Notes: generated from the sequence alone by a model not told the origin. A stretch of DNA of 64,000 bases from Notamacropus eugenii (GCF_028372415.1 NC_092875.1:189563522-189627521); one strand, 5' to 3'; positions 21,780 to 33,355 are shown, numbered from the stretch's first letter. Numbers and translations: made by a program.

Positions 21780-22215
21780 TGTATTTTCTTTCCCCATGAA
21801 AATGCACTCTATGAAGACTGAAACTATTATTTCTTCTAGGGAGTAGCTAGGTGGTACAGTGGCTACAGTACCAGTGCAGGAGTCAGGAGGATCTGAGTTC
21901 AAATGTCACCTCAGACACTTGACTCACTAGCTGTGTGACCTTGGGCAAGTCACTTAACCCCAATTGCCTCATCCTGGGTCATCTCCAGTCATCTTGATGA
22001 ATATCTGATCACTGGATTCAGATGATTCTGGAGGAGAAGTGAGGCTGGTGACCTACACAGCCTTCCCTCACTCAAAGCAAACTCAAGTGCAAGTCATGTC
22101 ACTATTTCTCTGATTGGCCTGGTCTTCTTTGGCAGTGAAGGACGAACACACACACATTATTTCTTCTGTTTATATACTCAGTGTTTGGCACATAGCAATT
22201 GCTTAATAAATTATC
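21780..22215 (+). mobile_element. L2 3' end, split by a SINE
   Basis: The left part 'ctctatgaagactgaaacta' continues after the SINE as 'tactcagtgtttggcacata' and 'gcaattgcttaataaa'. Confidence 0.65.
21838..22155 (+). mobile_element. Complete SINE with zinc-finger-LINE-type tail, 12-bp TSD
   Basis: A full reference copy of this SINE type. It has a tRNA/CORE-like head ('gtagctaggtggtacagtgg', 'ctgagttcaaatgtcacctc'), a middle 'catcctgggtcatctccagt' and a tail 'ggtcttctttggcagtgaag' plus 'gacgaacacaca'. It is flanked exactly by ATTATTTCTTCT (21826-21837 and 22156-22167). It was inserted into L2. Confidence 0.9.
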
Positions 22216-22291
22216 TATCTTTATCTACCTACCTAAACATCAGAGTACTACTTGTTTGATCTTCTTCATTCCTTCATTTAAAGAAAAAATA

Positions 22292-22520
22292 GGGGGCAGC
22301 TAGGTGGCACAATGGATAGATCACTGTATTCAGGAGTTCAAATCTGGCCTCAGAAACTTACTAGCTGTTTGCCTCACTTTTCTTATCCGTTAAAATGAGC
22401 TGGAAAATGAAATGGCAAACCACTCCAGTTTCTTGTCAAAAAAAAAAAAAAAAACCAAACCAACACAAATGGGGTCACAGAGAGTCAGATACAATGGAAA
22501 GGATCCAATAACAGCAAAAA
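22292..22520 (+). mobile_element. MAR1-like SINE
   Basis: 'gggcagctaggtggcacaat', 'gaaatggcaaaccactccag', an internal A17 run at about 22438-22454, then 'ggggtcacagagagtcagat'. Confidence 0.88.
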
Positions 22521-22552
22521 ATATGTTTGTAGACCGATGGGAGAAAGGAAAG

Positions 22553-22715
22553 AAGCAAACAATTATTAAGTGCCTACTATATGTTAGGCACTGTGCTAAA
22601 CACTTTATAAATCTTCTGTCATTTGATCCTCACCACAACCCTAAGATGTAGGTGTAATTATTAACTCTTTCACAGTTGGGGAAACTGAGGCAAGCAGATC
22701 TACCACAGAGCCTTC
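22553..22715 (-). mobile_element. MIR SINE, reverse
   Basis: 'taggcactgtgctaaacact', 'catttgatcctcaccacaac', 'ggggaaactgaggcaagcag'. Confidence 0.7.
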
Positions 22716-22929
22716 ATTCTTCTGTTGTCTCTTATATCATCCTCCCTTCCTCCTGTGTAAACCTCTTCCTTTCTGTGGAATGAATTAAAGTGAGATAATG
22801 CCTGACTTCTAGAAGCTTAAACTCAGAGAGAGAAAGAGAGTTGATGAATGTAAAGAAGTTAAATATACACAAAATACTTCTTTCCTGTGATGCATTAATT
22901 ACTTTTTTTTTTTAAAGATCTCTTCTTTG

Positions 22930-23690
22930 GAGCAGAAAGGGGAGGGTGGAAGATGGTTTACTGGTTTGGCTGCAGCATTTTTCCTCAGAGAAATTTTTCC
23001 CTTTCCTAAAATCCTCTAATTAGATCATTGGCAGGACTGATTGACAGACAAAGTAATGGAAACATTTTTGAGTTGTCCTGGGAACTTTGTTACCCTGTGC
23101 GGCATTTCCCAGCAATGTAATTGCTCTGCAGGTTTGTTGTTGAATATTAAATATTTGATTTCCCCCTATTTCAACATGTGATGAGAGCCCTTTTCAATTT
23201 CTTATGTTTACCTCACTAAATAAAACTGGCTTTTACTAACTGAAGACATATTTAGTCCTTCAAGAATTCTGAGAACTAACTTTCCCTAAAGTTAAAAAAA
23301 TATATGATTTCCTTGAAATCTGACATGGTTCTGAGTGCACTCTTAGCAAAATAATTTTATGAACTAAAATGGTACAGAAATCAGACTGTCCTTTGGATAA
23401 ACATTCAGTTGAGAAATGTAGCTTTTCTAACTCTGTTCAAGTCTATTTAAATTGCTTTTGACTAATTTCCTGTAAAGGTACAGCTACATTTTTATTTTCT
23501 GTGTCCCATTCTCTCAACCATCTGAAAGATGAGGAAACAAAAGCAAAAAAGGGCATGGGACAAGTTCTGGAATTCACTATTTTCCCCTTCTCCAAATTCC
23601 CCTGTTCCCTTGAGGGTATCACCACCTTCTAGACATATGAACTCACAGCCTCAAACTTGTATTCAAGATTTTACCCTCCCTCACTCTTGA
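22930..23690. other. Repeat-poor stretch with homeodomain-type motifs
   Basis: No transposon words over about 750 bp. It contains TAATTA (23017-23022) and, 15 bp on, TGATTGACAG (23038-23047), the known joint site for PBX with PREP/MEIS. No coding evidence. A candidate regulatory element only. Confidence 0.35.
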
Positions 23691-25525
23691 AAGTCAGTCA
23701 CCAAATTCTGTCAATTTCATTATCCTCTTCTCTCCACCTATGGAATATCTCCCTAGTTCAGACCCTCATCACTTTCCAACAGTCAGCTTGGTTTCCCTGC
23801 TTCTGGTTTCTCCACAACTGCCAAAGTGATATTCTTAAAGTACAAGTTGGACAACATCACTGCTCTGCTCAAGGAGTTTTAATAATTCCCTATTGCTGCT
23901 AGGATAAAATACAAACTCTTCCATGTAGAATGTTTAAATCCTTTCTAACTTGACCCCAGCATTTCTTTTTCATATGTTATTTTATTTTTTCTAATTACGT
24001 GTAAAACAAATTTCAACATTCATTCTTAAAATACTTCAAGTTCCAAATTTTCTCCTTTTCTCCTGCACCTCCCCTCACCCTAAAACAATAAGCAATTTGA
24101 CATTGTTTATATATGTGTATTCATGTATATGAAACACATATGTGTAATTATATATTATATAGACATATGTAATATATTATATAACATAGCATATGTACAT
24201 ATGTAATATGTACATTACACACATATAAAACATATAGTTCCATGAATTGTCATATTGTGAAAGAAAAAAACAGACCAAAAGAAAAAAAACATGAAAAAAT
24301 AAAGTGAAAATAGTATGTATTTATGTGCATTCAGACTGCATCAGTTCTTTCTCTAGATGTGGATAGCATTTTTTATCATAAGTTCTTTGGAATTGTCTTG
24401 AATCATTGCATGGCTGAGAAAAGCTAAGTCATTCATAGCTGATCATTGTACAATATTGCTTTACGTGTATGGTATTCTCCTGGTTCTGCTCACTTTACTT
24501 GGTGCCAATTCATGAGTTTTTCTGAAGTCTGCCTACTCATCATTTCTTATAGCACAATAGTATTCCATTACATTCATATACCATAACTTGTTCAGCCATT
24601 CCCCAATTAATGAGCATCCCTTCAATTTCCAATTCTTTCCCACCACAAAAAAAGCTGCTATAAATATTTTTGTACAAGTAGGTCCTTTCTCCTCTCTCTC
24701 CCCCTTTTTTATCTCTTTCAGATATAGACCTAGTAATGGTATTGCTGGATCAAAGGATATGCACAGTTCGATTGCCCTTTGGGCATAGTTTCAAATTCCA
24801 GCATTTCTTTCTATATTGATTTAACATTACTCCCTCTCACATATTCTATGTTTCAACTAAATTGGTCTAATTACTGTTTCCTGCATACAATATACCATCT
24901 CCCATAATCCTATGATATATGTATATGTCAATCTCCAAGTTAGGAATAGTTTCCATACCAAAGTCCTTTTGTAATTAGGGATTTTGAAATCACAACTCAT
25001 TTTCCCCATAGGATTAATATTCCAATAATATTTCAGTCAAACTGGTCTACTTATTATTTCCTAAACTCAGCCTCCATTTCTGTTTTCTTGACTTTGCATC
25101 ATACGACCCCATGTACCTGAAATGTGCTCCCTCTTCACCTCTACCTCTTACAATCTTTATCTTCCTTCAGAGCTCAGGGTATTGCCTCCTACAGGAAGCT
25201 AATGCTCACCCTCCCTCCTCATATTATCTTGTATTCATATATCTGTGTATATGCTTATCTCTGCCTTCCTTCAAGTCCCAACTAAAATCCCACCTTCTAC
25301 AGGAGACTTTTCCCAATTCCTCTTGATACAGCATGTTTGCACATGTTTTATATATGTTATATATACATGTATATACACGTATATAATTTTACAAGTTATC
25401 TCATTTATTAGATTGTGAGCTTCTTAAGGGCAAAGACTGTCTTTTGACATTTTGTTTTTGTAGTTCAAGTGACAACACAATCCCTGATACATAGTAGGTA
25501 TTTAGTAAAAGCCTATTGACTGATT
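23690..25525 (+). mobile_element. L2 LINE 3' region, split by an L1
   Basis: The left part (23690-23968) carries 'ctgccaaagtgatattctta' and 'aattccctattgctgctagg'. The right part (24798-25525) carries 'cttcaagtcccaactaaaat', 'ttagattgtgagcttcttaa' and the terminus 'catagtaggtatttagtaaa'. The L1 at 23969 lies between. Confidence 0.7.
23969..24797 (-). mobile_element. 5'-truncated L1 3' end with exact 13-bp TSD
   Basis: CCAGCATTTCTTT lies at 23956-23968 and again at 24798-24810. On the minus strand the insert runs from the end of ORF2 to the L1 tail; the plus strand shows 'ttgttcagccattccccaat', 'gatatagacctagtaatggt' and 'ccctttgggcatagtttcaa'. It includes an AT-rich simple repeat at about 24105-24240 in the 3' UTR. 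Confidence 0.92.
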
Positions 25526-25529
25526 GGAC

Positions 25530-26460
25530 CCATTTCCTTTTTTGTTAAAACAAGTGGGTTGGAGTAAATGACCTTGAAATATTTTGCAACAACAAGAATC
25601 TGTTTTCTTACTCATGTCTCAATTGGTCCCAAAACTCTTATACAACATGTCTCTGGCTTATCCCAGGGGAACCCTGAGAATATCTTCATCTGACTTGTTT
25701 AGCACTTCCTAAAATGTCCCTCAGCTCTCCTTCAAGCAGTCAGGCTGACAAGACACCAAACAGAGGATAGATTTTATTTGATGAAAGAAATACTGGTAGA
25801 CTCGGGCTGCTTCTTGGTGTACGTAGCACCCTGCTGGGCTGATTTCTGTGGTACACACAAGGGCAAGGTCCATAGGTTTGCTTCTCCCTTTTATGGTTGT
25901 GTTACAGCTTCAGCATCTCCATCTGGTGAACAATCCTTGGTGAATATAGTTCCCTACAGTGGATACTTGGTTTTGCAGGTCTCTCTGGGTTTGCATTTCC
26001 ATTTCTTCTCCATGAGGTCTACAATTATTTCTTAAGTAGATAGGTTCTTGTGCATGGGCCCTAGAAAATCTCCTATGAATTAGAGCTAGGGGGCTTACCT
26101 GCATGCTCAATACATATTCAATTTATTGTCTTGGAGGATTTAACCCTTTCAACTCTGTAACTCCTACTTTGGGACCCCCTTGTCTGGATTAGTATGGTAT
26201 TCATATGGTATTCTTTATTTAGTCCACATTAAGCCAAAGTTTTTTGTTTTGTTTTTTTTTGCCACATGGCCATCTTTTTATGAATTGCTTTGTCACATCG
26301 ATCATGCTCCCCATCTCCCTGATTTCTAGTTCTATAACCAAAATCAAATTAATACTGCCATTGCTACTAGAAAGGATATGTTAATTTATTTCCTTATGAT
26401 TCCCTTCATCATCCCTGTAACTTTCCAAACCAAAAACCCTGGCCACCATTTCCATGAAAA
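25530..26460. other. Unassigned stretch
   Basis: No named repeat. Frames at 25778-26035 have no recognisable domain. An old LTR is possible but not shown. Confidence 0.3.
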
Positions 26461-26461
26461 T

Positions 26462-26720
26462 GTGTATATGGATGGATGGATGGATAGAAGGTGTATTATG
26501 CGTTTGTGTGTACATATACCCATTTACACATATATGCAAGTGTGTGCATATTACACATGTGTATAAATAGGCATTTACTTATATGCACATATATGTGTAT
26601 ACATGACACAATGTACTATACATACACATGTGTATATAACACACACATATATATATATACAATGTACATACATAATAATACGTATACATACACACATGTC
26701 TATATAGAGGTAGACAGATG
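26462..26720. repeat. GATG units then TA/CA-rich simple repeats
   Basis: GGAT units are followed by about 200 bp of mixed CATA, TGTA and CACA. Confidence 0.85.
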
Positions 26721-26769
26721 ATCGATAGGTAGACATACGTATTCATGTTTTTTTTGAGGGAAGAGTTTC

Positions 26770-26905
26770 TTCTCCGTTTTATTTGATTCCCCAGTGTTTG
26801 GCACAGGGTAAATTTTTCACAAATGCTTTTTCATTTATTCATCATTACTTGAACATAATCCTATGTTAGATGTCTACTGTTCTGGGTATGGGGTACAAAG
26901 GGCAC
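26770..26905. mobile_element. L2 3' end fragments in both orientations
   Basis: 'cagtgtttggcacagggtaa' (plus) is followed by 'ttctgggtatggggtacaaa' (minus). Confidence 0.5.
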
Positions 26906-28025
26906 TGGGTAACCAGCAATCCTTCTCAGACTATACACAGGTTCTAACTATCTGTGTTAGAGCTGCCATTTTTAGGGCCTAGTGCTCCTTATGACCTTGC
27001 CTTTTAGACACATTTACACCATAATCTTGTTTGAAAAGAACTATCCACACCTGAAGGATGTTTCTGCACATTAGAATGTGCTGTCTAATGCTAGTTTCCC
27101 AGCAGCCCCTTGCTAGATCTGTGCTTCAGAAGTCTGATTTGAGGGTTTTTGTTTCAACTAAGCAGTTTTCTAGAATGACTTAAACCATTCATAACAGGAA
27201 GAAAATTAAGAATAGGTATCTTGAGTCTTGCAGCCACAGGCAAAGAAGCTTTCTTGCTAGTAAACAGGATAATTTCATTAATGGATTGTGGTGCATGTGA
27301 CATATAACAAGAGAGCAAGGGCCTACATGTGGTTTTTTGTTAAGAGGACACTGGGCCAATGAAAGCTATTTCAATTGTAATGCTTTTAACTCATGTGGAA
27401 TTTATTGCTGAAATTTCTATCAGCATTGTTGCCTCTCCTTTTCAAAATGTATATATACTGTGAGGAGGGGGCTAGATAGAGCAGTGTTCTACACCATGAA
27501 TAAAAGATAACACCTAACCTTAGCTCCGGCATCAGACTCAGTATTTAAGGGATGAGGGAGAAGTGAAGATAATACATTTGTATGTAGCTTAGACTCACCT
27601 CAAACCTAGGGATGTGGTCCCTGCCTTTTATGTAACTTCATCTACCCCACAGTATTAGATCAAGCGTAGATAAAGAAATTTGGCAACACACTTCCAAGGG
27701 CTTTGAGGAATGGGTTATCAAAGCATCTGAAAGCATTAGAAAACTCTTGGGATTGAAGCAAACCCAAAATAACCAATAATAAGAAAGTATTGACAGCTAT
27801 GACCCATATGCCTATTTTTTCATTTATGTAAAGTTTTAGTGATAATCATATACGGTATATTTAAGGTACCATTTCTGGGGGCATTAAGAGGAATAGGCAG
27901 GCCTTTTCAAATTTCAATCAGTCAGTAAATATATAGCACGGCACATCACATAATTGACTGAAAGATAGAGGAATACAAACGACACCATTGTTTATTGACT
28001 ATTAAAAACTTTGAATCAAACAACA
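26906..28025. other. Repeat-poor stretch
   Basis: The segment at 27030-27470 has no transposon words and looks unique, with 'ggataatttcattaatggat' and 'tcaattgtaatgcttttaac'. No coding evidence. Confidence 0.35.
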
Positions 28026-28027
28026 AG

Positions 28028-28140
28028 TTTCAAACAATAAGTTAAGTTTCTGTTATGTGTCAGGCACCATGTCAGGCTCAGGGGTTGACAAAAATCAAAT
28101 GGTCCCTGCCTTCAAGGAGGTGATATTCTTTGGATAAATT
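28028..28140 (-). mobile_element. L2 fragment, reverse
   Basis: 'tgtcaggcaccatgtcaggc', then 'ggtccctgccttcaaggagg'. Confidence 0.6.
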
Positions 28141-28229
28141 GGTAGTTTATCAATCATAGAGCAAAATGTCCCCTCAAGTACTCTCCTCCTCCAAGTATAT
28201 CCTATTCATATGTAAAAATTATGCCAAAT

Positions 28230-29112
28230 TCTTTGAAAGAAATAGCATTAAAGGTAACAAAGGTGTCCAATGATCTTCTGAAAACCAACATTGGTCAAAG
28301 ACTAGAACAAGGAGATATATGTTCATGAAACATGTTGACCACTGTCATGGAAGAGGTCCAATGCTGACTCCAAGTTGGAAAGTGGATTTACTACATCTGA
28401 TGAGCTCCTCCAGGTGTTCCTGTATGGAGATGACATTGCGATGACTTGCAACAAGCTCTGGAACGTAGGAAAGCCTCCTGAATGAGATCAAAAGAGTTCA
28501 GCCTAACCACCCACACAGGAAAAAACCAAACAGATAAAGAAAGTCTATTGTGCAAATGATGAAATGCAGTTATATAGATAACCTGGAGGGTTTGTAATCA
28601 ACATTTATGACTTAACTATATACTACAAATGTACTAAAGAGCATTGGGTCTGTAATTTAATAGGGGAAGGAGAGCAGTCTAGATTACCCTTGGGGAATAG
28701 AGAAACTCTTTAATGACCCCAAACTTCCCCCAGGAATGTTGTACTGGTGCTGTTGTATGGCTGAAAGTCATGGAACCCTGACAATATTCAAAGAAAAATT
28801 ACTATTAATCCAGAAGGCAATGTAGAGGTGCATGGGAAGTGTGGGTAAGTCTCAAGACATTACAAAGAAAAGATTACAAAGGAGAATGAGATTGAAGTAA
28901 CATACATCAAGGAAATATATAAGTCAAAAGAAAATAAGCTGGCTTTGTGACAAGACTGAGGGATTACTTATGGGTAGCTCATGTGTTCCACTGATATTCT
29001 TGCAATGTCAAGTGAAATTAAGGTCTCCAGTATGTAGGATAGATGTCCTCATGTCAAATGAACAAGATTTGCACAGATTGAAAGGCATGGGTGCGTTGTT
29101 TTGGAAGGAATA
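28230..29112 (+). mobile_element. RTE-like LINE fragment with YGDD
   Basis: Reverse transcriptase region: 'VFLYGDDIAM' is readable at 28414-28443, with the catalytic Asp pair at 28429-28434. It is followed by 'ctcctgaatgagatcaaaag' and a C-terminal part with 'actggtgctgttgtatggct'. Many breaks. It is related to the copies at 36640 and 62500. Confidence 0.65.
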
Positions 29113-29117
29113 TTGAC

Positions 29118-29420
29118 ATTGATTCTACTTCTACAACATTTCTTACATCTGTCCCCTTCATTCCCCCCATGATCACTACCTTATGGTCATTACATCTGAT
29201 ATGAACTATTGTACTATGCTCCTAATTGATCTCTTTACCTCTAGCGTCTCCTCTCTCTAAAATATGTTCCCTATAGCTACCAAAGTGAGATTGCTAAAGC
29301 ATAGGTCAAACCATGCTAGTGTAATCAATAAATTAAGTGATTCTTTATGACCTCTAAGATCAGATAAAAATGCTTTTGTTTGATATTTAAAACTTTTTAC
29401 AACTTTCATGTGTCTTAACT
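29118..29420 (+). mobile_element. L2 fragment
   Basis: 'taccaaagtgagattgctaa' and 'tatgacctctaagatcagat' are L2 3'-region words. Confidence 0.5.
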
Positions 29421-29462
29421 CCCAAGAAACTGGTTTTCTTGTATCTCACAAATGACAAACCA

Positions 29463-29690
29463 TTTCAAGTCAACAAAGACTTATTAAGCATTTACCATGT
29501 GTCTAGGCACTGATAAATTCTGAGAATACAAATATAAACAGAAAGAAAACAACAGTCCCTGTCCTTAAGGTGTTATATTTTAATGGAGAGAAGACAACAC
29601 ATAAAAGGAAAATAAAAAGTTGGAAAAGGGAGGAAGGAGAAGAGAGTCCAAAGTGAAACCTGGATAGAAATAAAAACATGGCTGGACTGA
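29463..29690 (-). mobile_element. L2 fragment, reverse
   Basis: 'acttattaagcatttaccat', 'cagtccctgtccttaaggtg'. Confidence 0.6.
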
Positions 29691-29741
29691 GGACTTGAAG
29701 GCTAGACATGGAGGGAATTTTCAAGGTGAGGAGGATGCAGG

Positions 29742-29880
29742 GAACAAGCATTTACAAAAGCACCTCCTGCGTGCTAGAGACTATGCTAAGCACTTCACAA
29801 ACGTTATCTCATTTGATCCTCACAACAACACTGCAAGGTAGGTACTATTATTATCATTCCCATTTTACAGCTGGATTGTT
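29742..29880 (-). mobile_element. MIR SINE, reverse
   Basis: 'tatgctaagcacttcacaaa', 'tctcatttgatcctcacaac', 'cattcccattttacagctgg'. Confidence 0.7.
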
Positions 29881-30185
29881 CATTTGTTTTTTATAATAAA
29901 TTTTTTATAGATGTCTTCTGTTTCTTATATCATCATAGTTATCCCCTTTATTATTTCTCCTCCCTTTCCCCAAGACCTATACCATATAGCAAGCAGTATT
30001 TTTTAAAGAGGGGGGAAAATCAGCATAACTGAATGATACATTGAAAAAGTCCCAACACATGTGCAATGTATAACATCTTACAGATGAAACTTAGAATCTA
30101 TAGTTTCATCAAAACTCAGCTCAAATATCATTTTCTAATTATTTCTTCTTTATCCAAACTATAGCTAATTTGTACGTTTATCACT

Positions 30186-30378
30186 CAGGAGTGGAGAACC
30201 TGTGGTCTCAAGGCCACATGTGACCTTGGGTAGAGCCTCTTGACTGAGTCCAAGTTTTATAGAATAAATCCTTTTATTAAAGGCATTTGCTATGTGAAGT
30301 TTATATTCAGTCAAAGACCCACACTTGAGGATGTAGAGGGTCATATGTGGCCTCAAGGCTGCAGGTTCCCCACTCATG
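30186..30378. mobile_element. Foldback hAT-like MITE, 193 bp
   Basis: The left arm caggagtggagaacctgtgg pairs with the right end tgcaggttccccactcatg, and pairing extends through about 90 bp on each side to the centre 'aatccttttattaaaggcat'. Flanks are not clearly duplicated. Confidence 0.7.
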
Positions 30379-30413
30379 AATTTTTGTCTTCTCCATTATA
30401 TTATGAGCTTCTT

Positions 30414-30698
30414 CTTTAAAAGTTAATTTACTTTTTTTAGTTTTCAACATTCATTTCCTTAAGTTTTAAAATGTTTCCCCCTCCTTCTCCTCTCCCCTCC
30501 CCAAGACAGCATGCAATGTGATATAAGTTCTATATATACATTCCTCTTAAACCTATTTTCATATTAGACATGTATAGAAGAATTAGAGTGAATGAGAGGA
30601 ACCATGAGAATTAAAAAAACAAAACAAAACAAAAAAAGAAAATAGTCTATCTTTGCTCCGCATTCAGACTCCATAGTTCTTTCTCTGGATGTGGATGG
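30414..30698 (-). mobile_element. Short 5'-truncated L1 with exact 16-bp TSD
   Basis: ATATTATGAGCTTCTT lies at 30398-30413 and 30699-30714. The insert is the L1 3' UTR end ('agttttcaacattcatttcc', 'tctttctctggatgtggatg'). Confidence 0.92.
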
Positions 30699-30839
30699 AT
30701 ATTATGAGCTTCTTGAGAGCAGGGACTGGTTTTTGTTTTGTTTGGGGTTTTTTTGTTTTTATGTGTATCCTCAGCACTTAGAACAGTGCCTGACACATTT
30801 TAAGCACTTCATGTATGCTTGTTGAGTGGCTGATTAGCT

Positions 30840-31080
30840 TTCCTGATCCTTACAAATGCTAGTGCCCCTCCTCTCTCCCACTAAAAAAAGTTGCCTTTGA
30901 ATTTTTTTGTATATGTACATTTCTTTTCTGTTCACTTATATGTGTAGATTTTGTTTTGGCCTATAAGATGTGAACTTCTTGAGGCCAGGGGCTGTTTCAT
31001 TTTTATCTCTGCATTCTTATTGCCTAGCACAATGCTTGATCTATAGTACCATTTTTTAATGAATGCTTATTGATTGATTG
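30840..31080 (+). mobile_element. Second L2 3' end
   Basis: 'cttcttgaggccaggggctg', 'ttgcctagcacaatgcttga', and a GATT-rich end. Confidence 0.6.
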
Positions 31081-31375
31081 ATGAGAAAAGCAATCCTGTC
31101 AAAACCCAAACAACCCAAACCACATGATTATATCAAATGGGGAAGAGAAAAAAAAGCTTTTAACAAAATATCACTCTCATTTATGTTAAAGACCCTTAAA
31201 AAAGCACGAACATTTAAGAAGTTTTTCAGCATTTTATGAAATATATTTCTAAAATGAAAAGTCTATGTTATTTGGACTAGAGAAACACTAGAATCTTTCC
31301 CAGTAAAGAGGGAGGTAAAGCAAATATGCTCCCTGTCTCCACTATTATTTAACACTGTCAAAATGTTAGTGATTG

Positions 31376-31715
31376 TGTTCATCTTTTGTTGCTGAAGAAG
31401 ACCATGCCATCAGAGAAATGATGACATGACTTGCACCTGACTTTGTTTTGAGTGATGGAGGGCTGTGCTGGTCACCAGCCTCACTTCTCCTCCAGAGTCA
31501 TCTGAATACAGAGCCTGATATTCCTCAGGATGAGTGGAAATGCACTGGGAGACCTTGGGCCCTTTAGGTCAAGGTCTTTGCAAGCACTCACTTAGAGTGA
31601 GGCAATGCCTATTCATTGAATAGGCCTGTTTAAGAAGTGTTCAGGGCATGGTCCCTTTAATGAGATCAAGAAAAAGAAAGAAGTCAGGCTGGGTGGGGAA
31701 CAGCAACAGTTACTA
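31376..31715 (-). mobile_element. WSINE-like SINE, complete
   Basis: On the minus strand there is a head distinct from tRNA/CORE SINEs (complement of 'cattgaataggcctgtttaa' and 'tggtccctttaatgagatca'). The middle ('tcacttctcctccagagtca' in plus view) and tail ('ttttgttgctgaagaagacc') are shared with the SINE at 21838. Confidence 0.75.
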
Positions 31716-31721
31716 TTGACA

Positions 31722-31895
31722 GGACAGGAAACAGTGGAAAGGAGAGGACAGAGGACAAGACAGGAGACAGTGGAGAGGAGAGGAGAGGGGAGGGGAGAGG
31801 AGGGGAAGAGAAGGGAGGGGAGGGAAGGGGAAGGGAGGAGAGGGGAGGGGAGGGACAGGAAGAGGAGAGGGAAGGGAAATAGGAGAGGAGGCAGT
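31722..31895. repeat. GGAGA-rich low-complexity tract
   Basis: About 170 bp of purine-only sequence (AGGGGAGGGGAGAG and similar). Confidence 0.9.
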
Positions 31896-32060
31896 AAAAT
31901 CCAAGTCAACTGGGCATCTTTTGCCCAAGTTTACCTTCCTTTGGAGAGGAGAAGGAAGGGTAGGGGGGAGACAGATAGTGATACTGATAAGACTAGGAGA
32001 AAAGAATTAAAGGCATAAACACAGGCAAAGAAAAGACAGAATGTTCCAATTTGCTGGCTG

Positions 32061-32710
32061 TGTAGGGGCAAGCAAAGTAAGATCTTTTGCTTTTGCTTTA
32101 GTATAATGATGTGCCTCCGATTGAATCTTGCCTTTATCAAGGAAGAGTCTTTACTAGGAGTAAAGTACAGAAACAAGAGTTTCTTTAACTAGAAACAGCA
32201 TATGTATTTGTATTGTTAATATGATTAAAGATCTCCCCCACCCATTAATGGGCCTGCCGTTAAAGGCAGTTTGATTAGGGAAGATTTGTTGGAAGGCCTA
32301 AACCTTTTGTTAATGAGGCACTGATTCTCAAGGGTTGGGATGTCCTCTGACTCTAAAAAAGGTATAAATACTCTAAGGGGAGGTTTTACTTTGGGGCTTA
32401 GTTTTTGGAAGAAGTTTTGTGTGCCAGATGAGACTCTGGGAAGCTGCTAAGCAGGCCCTCAGCTTTGAAAACCCAGATGTTAGTGTTTCCCTCTCTGGAA
32501 ACTATGGTCAGATAGTTGGATTTGTCTGTTAATTTGTGATATATGTATTGCTTATGTCAGACAGTTTAGAACTGCTGTATGCTGATTTCCTGAACTAAAT
32601 GAATGATATATGTCCTTGATTAAAGGATATTGTTAACCCCTCAAAAGTTGCCTTTCCTTTTAGAAAAGCAAGTCAGAGAACCTGTGATAGCAGACCCCCT
32701 GTGTATGTTG
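32061..32710 (+). mobile_element. Possible old solo LTR (boundaries unresolved)
   Basis: A TATA box in GGTATAAATA (32361-32370) with a G/T-rich segment downstream, and upstream 'tgaggcactgattctcaagg', resemble a marsupial LTR promoter. No clear TG…CA ends or TSD were found. May be unique sequence. Confidence 0.35.
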
Positions 32711-32989
32711 ATGTGCTTACTGATACACTATTCCATGGTTTTGCTAAAAATATCACAGAGAATCAGCAAATAAACCAGCAAGTAAATTGAGACAAGAGTT
32801 CTAGTAAAATTCTATTATCTAAAATAATTCCCCATAAATTGTTGATATTTGTATATGGAATAAATATTAAATAAACACATATAGTAAAAACAGTCATATA
32901 AACAAGAAGCAAATAACAGAAAGAGGATTACTTAATTTAGAGAATCTGTCCCAAATGTTTACATGGACGATTTTTACTTGACCTGTGGT

Positions 32990-33095
32990 GGAACATTCCA
33001 AGCTTGTATTGGTCTGATCAGTCACAGTCAGACACAGTGTAACTTGACTCTAGAATAGTGAAAACAAAGGACAACTACCACCACCCCTGCCAGAC
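32990..33095 (+). mobile_element. 3' end of the zinc-finger LINE
   Basis: 'gcttgtattggtctgatcag' and 'gacacagtgtaacttgactc' match the complement of 45880-45935. It ends in 'aaggacaactaccaccaccc'. Confidence 0.7.
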
Positions 33096-33229
33096 TTGAG
33101 GAAAATGACTAACTATAACGATACGTCATACTGAAAAAAACTGTAAAATGTAAAATAAGAGATAATTAACCAAAAGATAATTATAAAAGAAATAATTAAC
33201 CAAGATACATTCAAGATTTATGGGAATGT

Positions 33230-33332
33230 CATTTATGTATATGAATTACACATGTATATGTCTGCATATACATGTGTATATATGTGTGCAATACATATGT
33301 GTATATGTGTCTGTGTATATATGTACACATAT
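33230..33332. repeat. TATG/TGTA-rich simple repeat
   Basis: About 100 bp of mixed TATG units. Confidence 0.85.
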
Positions 33333-33355
33333 ATGCTTCCCTATCTGAAAGTCTA

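Larger units (their letters stand above)
30120..30830 (+). mobile_element. L2 3' end, split by a hAT-like MITE and an L1
   Basis: The pieces 'ctcaaatatcattttctaat', 'tttttgtcttctccattata', 'gagagcagggactggttttt' and 'cagcacttagaacagtgcct' are in L2 order, separated by the two inserts. Confidence 0.6.

Noticed and set aside
21838-21920. tRNA gene
   Set aside because: SINE heads here keep B-box-like GTTCAAAT words but do not form a complete cloverleaf and are followed by SINE bodies and TSDs.
31613-31928. Leu/Pro/Ser-rich protein on the minus strand
   Set aside because: It spans the GGAGA-rich low-complexity tract and a SINE edge.
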